From positions 1 through 64,000 of the forward strand of contig CAYXZW010000010.1 in the NCBI GenBank assembly GCA_964469905.1: a stretch of DNA of 64,000 nucleotides. The letters run 5' to 3'. Positions within the stretch are counted from its first letter, which is position 1; the number at the start of each line of letters is the position of its first letter. The notes under the pieces were generated by a model that worked only from the letters and a program-made list of their open reading frames with translations, was not told where the DNA came from and searched no databases. Below, piece after piece: positions 58,798 through 64,000 of the stretch. The DNA is from MVRV01 sp964469905. Lineage in GTDB: Bacteria; Desulfobacterota; Syntrophia; Syntrophales; Smithellaceae. A program made the position numbers and the translations under genes.

Positions 58798-61467
58798 GTG
58801 CCGGTAATTATCTCGCTAAAAAACATTGACGAAGCTATCGATAGCCTCAACTATAAAAGCGAAACCACTCTCAAAAGCAAGCTTATCCGTGCCGTCAGGA
58901 ACTTTTACCCGGAGGAAAGCTCCGCGGAAACCATGACGTCTATCGATACCGAGGAGCTGGTTAAATCCATCTGGGATACCGGAGATGATGCCGAGTTAAT
59001 CAAAACCAAAAGAAAAAATTTCAGCTCCGTTAAATCCAGTGTCAACAGCGATCTGAAAAAACTTTATCAGGATGGGAAAAATCCTCAGGGAATTATCATC
59101 GGGCCGAGCAATATTTTTGATATTTCCGCTGATGTCAAAAATAAGGCCTTGTCGAGTATCGCCGATATTTTCCGGGAAAAAGGCATAGATACCGGCAGCA
59201 ATATTAGCGAAATTCTTTCCGCTCTGAACGAAACACTGGCCGGTGCACTGTCTTCAGCTAATGCCCAGGCCGCCCGGGAAGAAATCGACCGCTTGAAAAA
59301 TCTGATCGGAGAGCTGACAGGGGAGCAAGACTTGCCGGTGGAGGAATTAAGCGGCATTGATAAAACCACTACTCAGAAGGAAATTACTGAAGTTCTTCCT
59401 GAAAAAGAAATGGGAAAAGCCCTGGCCGGCATCGACGATATTCTGAAAAATAAGGAAATTGATGCTCAGGCCAAGATGAATAAAATAATGGAGGCGGTAA
59501 AAGAGGTGCTGGCTGAAGCAATTTCCTCTGCCGGCCCGGAATTGGACTCTAAGGAAGCTGAGCAGATAAAAAATCTTTTCGGCAGCTTATCCGAAGCCCG
59601 GGAGCCGGCACTGGAGGAAGAAGGTATTACCGCCTCCGGCGAAATAAACAAGATAACAGCCTCCGTAAAAGAGATGCTGGCTGATGCCCTCGCCGCCACT
59701 GGTGCCGACTTAAACAGTGAAGAAATTGAACGGATTAAAAATCTTTTTGGCGGGCTGGCAGAAAGCGTTAAATCAGCACTGAGCACCGGCCGGGGACTCG
59801 ATGGAATTGGTATCGACTCCGGAACCGGGGAGGAAGCGGCAGTTGTGGAGACGGCCCCGGAAGGCGAAATCATTGAAGAGGTTGTGGAAGACGGTGCCGA
59901 AGAGATAGTCGAAGTTATAGAAGAAGTCGTTGCCGCTGAACCGGCTTTGGAAGCAGCTGCGGAAGAGTACTTACCCGATGCCGGAATTGAAGAAATCCCC
60001 GTCGAGCCGGATGCAGGGTCGGCAATAATTGAAGAAGAGACGGCAACTGAAGTGGTCGAAATCATCGAAGAAATGATCGGCGATGAGCTTACCGAACCGG
60101 CGGCAGAAGGCGAAATTACCGCCGAGACCGCCCTTAAGGATGATGGATTGCCGGAAACCGGCATGGCCCCGGAAGAATCGGCCGTGATCCCGGATGGACA
60201 GACCCAAGACAAGGATTATGAAGAAATAATCGAAATAGATGATTCTGTTGCCTCACCGCAGGAAGCTCTGCCGGAAGCAGAAGTTGTGGAATCTTTACCG
60301 GAAGAAATCGTCGCCGAAGATACGATTGTCGAGGCCGCAGAAACATCCGCAGATTATATAACAGAGGAAACAACCGCCACGGATAAGTTGGAAGAAGTGC
60401 AAGAGGTCGAGGTTGTCGAAGAGATTGCGGGAGAAGAAGTTGTTGAAATTCTGGAAGAGCCTCTAGCCGGTGAAGAAGGCATTCCGGGGCAAGACCAAAC
60501 GGCAGGTGCCGCCGTGGAAGGCGACCTGCGCAACAGAGCAGAGATTTTAGCTGAGCTTGCCGCTGCCGCAGCGGCGCTCGAAAAAATTGGCCCGGATTTA
60601 AGCAACAGCATCTATTCGGAAGAAGAAATCAAGGAAAAAGCAAAATTTCTTTCCGAAGAATTTGACCGCTACCTCAGTGTCCGGGAAAAATTTTACAACC
60701 AGCATATCCTGATCAAGGGCGGCAAATATCGGGTCGGCGGAGCAAGCCGGGACAAAAACGAATTGGCGGAGCAAATTGTTGATTTGCGTGAATTTTACAT
60801 CGGGAAATTTCCCGTCACTAATGCTCTTTTCGAGATTTTTGTGGAAAAGACCGGTTACATAACCACCGCCGAAAAAAATGGGTTTGGCCTGGTGTATATT
60901 CCCCGGATGCAAAAAGTAAAAAACGCCCTCACCGGTAACGAAAGTTTTATCTGGAACAATCAACTGCAACATAAAAGAATGCCCGGGGCCTGCTGGTATC
61001 GTCCCAGCGGTCAGTCCAGCACGCTTTACGTGAAGAGAACACATCCGGTCGTGCAGGTCAGCCTGGAGGATGCCTGTGCCTTTGCTGCCTGGACCGGCAA
61101 GAGGATACCCACAGAGCAAGAATGGGAAGCGGCGGCGCGCACTTCCCGCAGCTATTTATACCCGTGGGGGAATAACTGGCAGGATGATGCCGGCAACCTG
61201 GAGAATAGTTTATTGGGAGATACGTCACCGGTAGATCAATATGTTAAATTTGCCAACGAATATGAAGTAGCCGATACTCTGGGTAACGTTCTGGAATGGA
61301 CGCTGGATCACTGGCGGGAGCCCGGGCCGGATGAGGAAAGCGAAGAAACTTACGTTGTCAAAGGGGCAAGCTGGGCATCCGGAATCCCGGCTTCCTTAAC
61401 TGATCGCCAACCGGTATATAAAGATATTTCTTCCAATATTCTGGGTTTCCGGTGCATTGCGATTTGA
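58798..61467 (+). CDS. Long acidic repeat protein with C-terminal SUMF1/FGE-like domain
   Basis: An 889-residue protein. GTG 58798 is chosen because AGGAG is just upstream; the frame is open from 58657. Three related helical repeats (about 115-330) end in (L/I)KNL(F/I)G-x-L motifs. A very acidic Glu/Val/Ala-rich stretch (about 345-600) follows. The last ~240 residues form a SUMF1-like domain (FYIGKFPVTNALFEIF, RIPTEQEWEAAART, TLGNVLEWTLDHW, FRCIAI). The catalytic Cys pair of formylglycine-generating enzymes is not seen, so it is probably not an active FGE. Function unknown; it may sit on a surface or in a complex. Confidence 0.75.
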   Translation: MPVIISLKNIDEAIDSLNYKSETTLKSKLIRAVRNFYPEESSAETMTSIDTEELVKSIWDTGDDAELIKTKRKNFSSVKSSVNSDLKKLYQDGKNPQGIIIGPSNIFDISADVKNKALSSIADIFREKGIDTGSNISEILSALNETLAGALSSANAQAAREEIDRLKNLIGELTGEQDLPVEELSGIDKTTTQKEITEVLPEKEMGKALAGIDDILKNKEIDAQAKMNKIMEAVKEVLAEAISSAGPELDSKEAEQIKNLFGSLSEAREPALEEEGITASGEINKITASVKEMLADALAATGADLNSEEIERIKNLFGGLAESVKSALSTGRGLDGIGIDSGTGEEAAVVETAPEGEIIEEVVEDGAEEIVEVIEEVVAAEPALEAAAEEYLPDAGIEEIPVEPDAGSAIIEEETATEVVEIIEEMIGDELTEPAAEGEITAETALKDDGLPETGMAPEESAVIPDGQTQDKDYEEIIEIDDSVASPQEALPEAEVVESLPEEIVAEDTIVEAAETSADYITEETTATDKLEEVQEVEVVEEIAGEEVVEILEEPLAGEEGIPGQDQTAGAAVEGDLRNRAEILAELAAAAAALEKIGPDLSNSIYSEEEIKEKAKFLSEEFDRYLSVREKFYNQHILIKGGKYRVGGASRDKNELAEQIVDLREFYIGKFPVTNALFEIFVEKTGYITTAEKNGFGLVYIPRMQKVKNALTGNESFIWNNQLQHKRMPGACWYRPSGQSSTLYVKRTHPVVQVSLEDACAFAAWTGKRIPTEQEWEAAARTSRSYLYPWGNNWQDDAGNLENSLLGDTSPVDQYVKFANEYEVADTLGNVLEWTLDHWREPGPDEESEETYVVKGASWASGIPASLTDRQPVYKDISSNILGFRCIAI

Positions 61468-61522
61468 TTAACAATCAGTTGAATAACTATTATGCTACAC
61501 AATCATGATGCAGGAGGGACAA

Positions 61523-62476
61523 ATGACAAAGACCAATAACACTGGCCGGCGGGAATTTTTAAAAAAGGGGCTGTCGCTGGGCTTGGTTGCCGGCGGTTCG
61601 CTTATCCTGGGCAAAGCGGATTTACTATTGGCTAAAGATGCTCCGCAGGGGATGCCCGATCTTGTTGCGGTAAAAAACGGTGAACCGGATGTCATGTTCA
61701 AAAAGGCTATCGGGCTCATGGGGGGAATGGATAAGTTTGTCAAAAAAGGCCAGACGGTAGTGATCAAACCCAACATCGGCTTCCCCCGCTCACCGGAAGC
61801 CGGCGCTACTACCAACCCTCTCCTGGTCAAGGCTATTGTAGAGCATTGTTATCAGGCGGGTGCCAAAAAGGTTTATGTCTTCGACAACGTCGTCCTGCCT
61901 ACATCCAGCAATGCCCGGAATTGTTATAAGCTCAGCGGTATCGAAGAGGCCGCCAAGTCTGCCGGCGCGCTGGTTGTTCCTGCCGATAATTTCAAGTACC
62001 TGGAAGTAAAAATACCGGGAGCCATAAAACTGAAGACAACCAGTGTCCATGAACTGATCCTTAATTCCGATGTATTCATCAATGTTCCCGTTTTGAAGCA
62101 TCATGGTTCCACCCAGCTTTCCATCGCCATGAAAAACTTGATGGGCGTCGTGAGCAATCGCATGGAATATCATCTAACCGGACTGGATCAATGTATTGCC
62201 GACTTTTGCCTGTTTTGTAAGCCCCATCTCAATATTGTCGATGCTTACCGGGTTCTTATGAGTCATGGTCCTTCCGGGCCGCGCGACGGCAGTCCTCCGG
62301 TAATTGAAGTTAAAAAGACGCTGCTGATGTCCCGTGATATCGTTGCGGTGGATGCCGCGGCTGCAAAGATTTTCGGCAAAAACCCCGAGGACATAAAATA
62401 CATCAAACTGGCACATGCCAAAAAAATCGGGAACATGAATCTGTCGGAGTTGAAAATTTTAACTTATGCCCTGTAA
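61523..62476 (+). CDS. Tat-exported DUF362 protein
   Basis: A 317-residue protein with a twin-arginine signal (RREFLKKGLSLGLVAGGSLIL) and a DUF362 domain. VVIKPNIGFPRSPEAGATTN and VPVLKHHGSTQLSIAMKNLMG are the DUF362 landmarks. Most DUF362 proteins carry Fe-S binding sites, but here no cysteine cluster is seen, and the fold may only scaffold. I chose ATG 61523, with CAGGAGGGA upstream; the frame extends to 61505. The downstream Fe-S membrane protein begins 14 bp later, so they are probably one operon. Confidence 0.82.
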   Translation: MTKTNNTGRREFLKKGLSLGLVAGGSLILGKADLLLAKDAPQGMPDLVAVKNGEPDVMFKKAIGLMGGMDKFVKKGQTVVIKPNIGFPRSPEAGATTNPLLVKAIVEHCYQAGAKKVYVFDNVVLPTSSNARNCYKLSGIEEAAKSAGALVVPADNFKYLEVKIPGAIKLKTTSVHELILNSDVFINVPVLKHHGSTQLSIAMKNLMGVVSNRMEYHLTGLDQCIADFCLFCKPHLNIVDAYRVLMSHGPSGPRDGSPPVIEVKKTLLMSRDIVAVDAAAAKIFGKNPEDIKYIKLAHAKKIGNMNLSELKILTYAL

Positions 62477-62489
62477 AGGAACTTAAGCA

Positions 62490-64000
62490 TTGAAGCTGGC
62501 TAAAATCCGTATTATTTTTTCCGCTCTTCTTTTCATTTTGTTTTTGCTGTTGTTTTTCGGAGGAGAAAAGCCGGCTTTATTTTTATCTTCCTTTTTATTT
62601 GCCGGACAATTTGTTCCCGCCTTAATTCATCTCTGCACAAAGCCGGAAATATTATTTGCATTGGGATTGATTTTTCTTCTCGTTCTTAGCCTGATCTTCG
62701 GTCGACTATACTGCTCGTTTCTTTGCCCGCTGGGAACGCTCCAGGATATTTTCATTGCCTTGTCGGGCAAAACAGGCCATCGCCGCAACCATTCCTTCCG
62801 GAAGCCGCAAAATTGGATACGCTACTCTGTTCTGATCTTTACGCTTTTAACTGCCGCTTGCGGAATAATGTCGCTTATCAATTTACTTGACCCTTATAGT
62901 ATTTTTGCCCGGACAATGACTCATCTTCTGGAACCGCTAGCTGTCTGGGCTTACAATGCTGCGATCGGCTTATTACATATTTTTGATATTTATGTTTTTG
63001 ACAAAAAACTTCCCTCTGTTCCCCCGGTTATTTTGAGTGTTACTTTAGGATTTATTTTGATTATTGGAGGCATGTCGGTTTCGTCCGGCAGGCTTTACTG
63101 CAATACATTATGCCCGGTAGGAACGCTGCTGGGGCTGATATCACGAATATCGTTTTTCCAACTGGCGCTGAACAGGACTACGTGTAATTCCTGCGGCCGG
63201 TGTGCAAATGTCTGCAAAGCCGGTTGTATCAACACGCAAGAAATGACCATCGATCAAAGCCGGTGCGTTAACTGCTTTAACTGTCTGGAAGCATGTCCCC
63301 AATCATCAATTTGCTATTCTTCCTCCTGGGGAAAACTTCGGCCAAGCAACTGGTCACCGGCCCGGCGGGGATTTCTTGCCGGTACTGCCGCAGCGGCAGG
63401 CTCCATATTTTTGCTGCTGAACTGGCCTATCCGTTTGGCCGTCGGCACCGCCGGCACTAAAACAAATGCCCCGATTACACCTCCCGGATCAGTTAGTCGG
63501 GATCATTTCACGAATGCCTGCACGGCTTGCCACTTGTGCATCAGCGCCTGCCCGACAAAAGTTATTACTCCCGCCCTGCTGGAATACGGTGTTGCGGGGA
63601 TAATGCAGCCGCGGATGAATTATGCGGAAAGTTATTGCGATTATGAATGCAATATCTGCGGCAGGATTTGTCCGACCGGCGCAATTTTGCCTCTGGCACT
63701 GGAAGAAAAAAAGTTCACGCAGATTGGCGAGGCCGATTTAATTCAGGACAGATGCATCGTCTATATTAATAACGAAAACTGCGGCGCTTGCGGCGAGGTT
63801 TGCCCGACCCATACAATTTCTTTCGTTAACAAGAATAACATCCTCTATCCCGAAACGGATGTCCAATATTGTATCGGCTGCGGAGCTTGTGAAAAAGTCT
63901 GCCCGACCGCTCCTAAATCGATCATTGTCAATGCCCGGCAGCAGCATCAGAGGGCCGCCAAATATTCACCTCTAAAACAGGAGATTCAGAAAAAACCCCC
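62490..64000 (+). CDS. NapH/NapG-like multi-cluster Fe-S membrane protein, 3' end cut
   Basis: The gene starts at TTG 62490 (AAAGGA upstream) and runs out of the window after 503 codons. Several N-terminal helices carry two YC-x3-CP motifs (YCSFLCPLGTLQD, YCNTLCPVGTLLG) of NapH/CcoG-type proteins. Four-cysteine cluster motifs follow: CNSCGRCANVCKAGC and CVNCFNCLEACP. Then comes a Tat-like RRGFLAGTAAAA helix, and CTACHLCISACP, CNICGRICP, CGACGEVCP and CIGCGACEKVCP. It looks like a NapH-NapG fusion that passes electrons across the membrane. The acceptor is unknown. Confidence 0.85.
   Translation, partial: MKLAKIRIIFSALLFILFLLLFFGGEKPALFLSSFLFAGQFVPALIHLCTKPEILFALGLIFLLVLSLIFGRLYCSFLCPLGTLQDIFIALSGKTGHRRNHSFRKPQNWIRYSVLIFTLLTAACGIMSLINLLDPYSIFARTMTHLLEPLAVWAYNAAIGLLHIFDIYVFDKKLPSVPPVILSVTLGFILIIGGMSVSSGRLYCNTLCPVGTLLGLISRISFFQLALNRTTCNSCGRCANVCKAGCINTQEMTIDQSRCVNCFNCLEACPQSSICYSSSWGKLRPSNWSPARRGFLAGTAAAAGSIFLLLNWPIRLAVGTAGTKTNAPITPPGSVSRDHFTNACTACHLCISACPTKVITPALLEYGVAGIMQPRMNYAESYCDYECNICGRICPTGAILPLALEEKKFTQIGEADLIQDRCIVYINNENCGACGEVCPTHTISFVNKNNILYPETDVQYCIGCGACEKVCPTAPKSIIVNARQQHQRAAKYSPLKQEIQKKP

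Noticed and set aside
59466..60212. 248-codon Ser/Ala-rich ORF antisense to the acidic repeat protein
   Set aside because: It is the mirror of the Glu-rich repeat; low complexity and no start signal.
58798..61467. Diversity-generating retroelement target
   Set aside because: A SUMF1-like fold can be a target, but no template repeat, IMH or reverse transcriptase is visible in the window.
1..64000. CRISPR array, tRNA or rRNA genes
   Set aside because: No regularly spaced short repeats and no cloverleaf or rRNA segments were recognised by eye; a dedicated scan was not possible.

Overview
The window reads as a chromosomal stretch of an anaerobic member of the Desulfobacterota, most likely near the Syntrophales. 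This is an inference from gene content: several acyl-CoA ligases, crotonases and MaoC hydratases, two branched-chain-type ABC importers, a TRAP transporter, CCG-domain and multi-cluster Fe-S proteins, and many dispersed intergenic palindromes. No rRNA or tRNA gene, CRISPR array, intact transposase or phage gene was found.

Layout. 1-3.8 kb: housekeeping genes (end of prfA, prmC, murA, hisD). 3.8-7.7 kb, minus strand: metallo-beta-lactamase-fold hydrolase, Gdx/SugE exporter, a MaoC/FAS1-type hydratase pair with a palindromic promoter, and an ABC-F ATPase. 7.8-10.3 kb: an AT-rich lipoprotein gene and a CCG-domain Fe-S protein, bracketed by inverted copies of a ~70-bp repeat. 10.3-14.3 kb, minus strand: acyl-CoA ligase, double hot-dog hydratase, small membrane protein, crotonase. 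14.3-17.9 kb: a secreted AbfB-like beta-trefoil protein, an unknown exported protein and a membrane metallophosphoesterase; the first and third have the same 47-bp element just upstream of a putative promoter. 18-29 kb: a tandem TetR regulator, then two alpha/beta hydrolases, a crotonase, a flavoprotein, an acyl-CoA ligase and a compact liv cassette, which look like one uptake-and-activation system for an unidentified acid. 29.3-34.1 kb: Ala-rich lipoprotein, purQ and purL. 34.3-40.1 kb: a DctPQM TRAP transporter convergent with pxpABC (5-oxoprolinase). 40.2-45.5 kb: rmuC, and a second copy of the rmuC promoter and 5' end on the far side of a large hybrid histidine kinase. 45.5-52.2 kb: a second liv operon plus a PaaK-type ligase, preceded by a Tyr-rich leader peptide and an intrinsic terminator. 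52.3-57.3 kb: hybrid kinase, fbp, fba and a deleted zinc alcohol dehydrogenase. 57.4-64 kb: a zinc-ribbon protein divergent from a long acidic SUMF1-like protein, a Tat-exported DUF362 protein, and a NapH/NapG-like multi-cluster Fe-S membrane protein cut by the window end.

The strongest candidate for something undescribed is the leader at 45586-45744. A 33-codon peptide with eight Tyr codons is followed by a competing stem and an intrinsic terminator, ahead of a LIV-type transporter and a phenylacetate-CoA-ligase-like gene. I infer tyrosine-responsive transcription attenuation of an aromatic amino-acid or aryl-acid system. The other notable signals are three families of dispersed palindromes (A, B, C), which occupy several gene junctions and split the second liv operon, the rmuC duplication flanking a kinase of uneven base composition, and the shared 47-bp element at 14.65 and 16.66 kb.

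All functions are assigned by reading motifs and overall family resemblance by eye. No database search was run.
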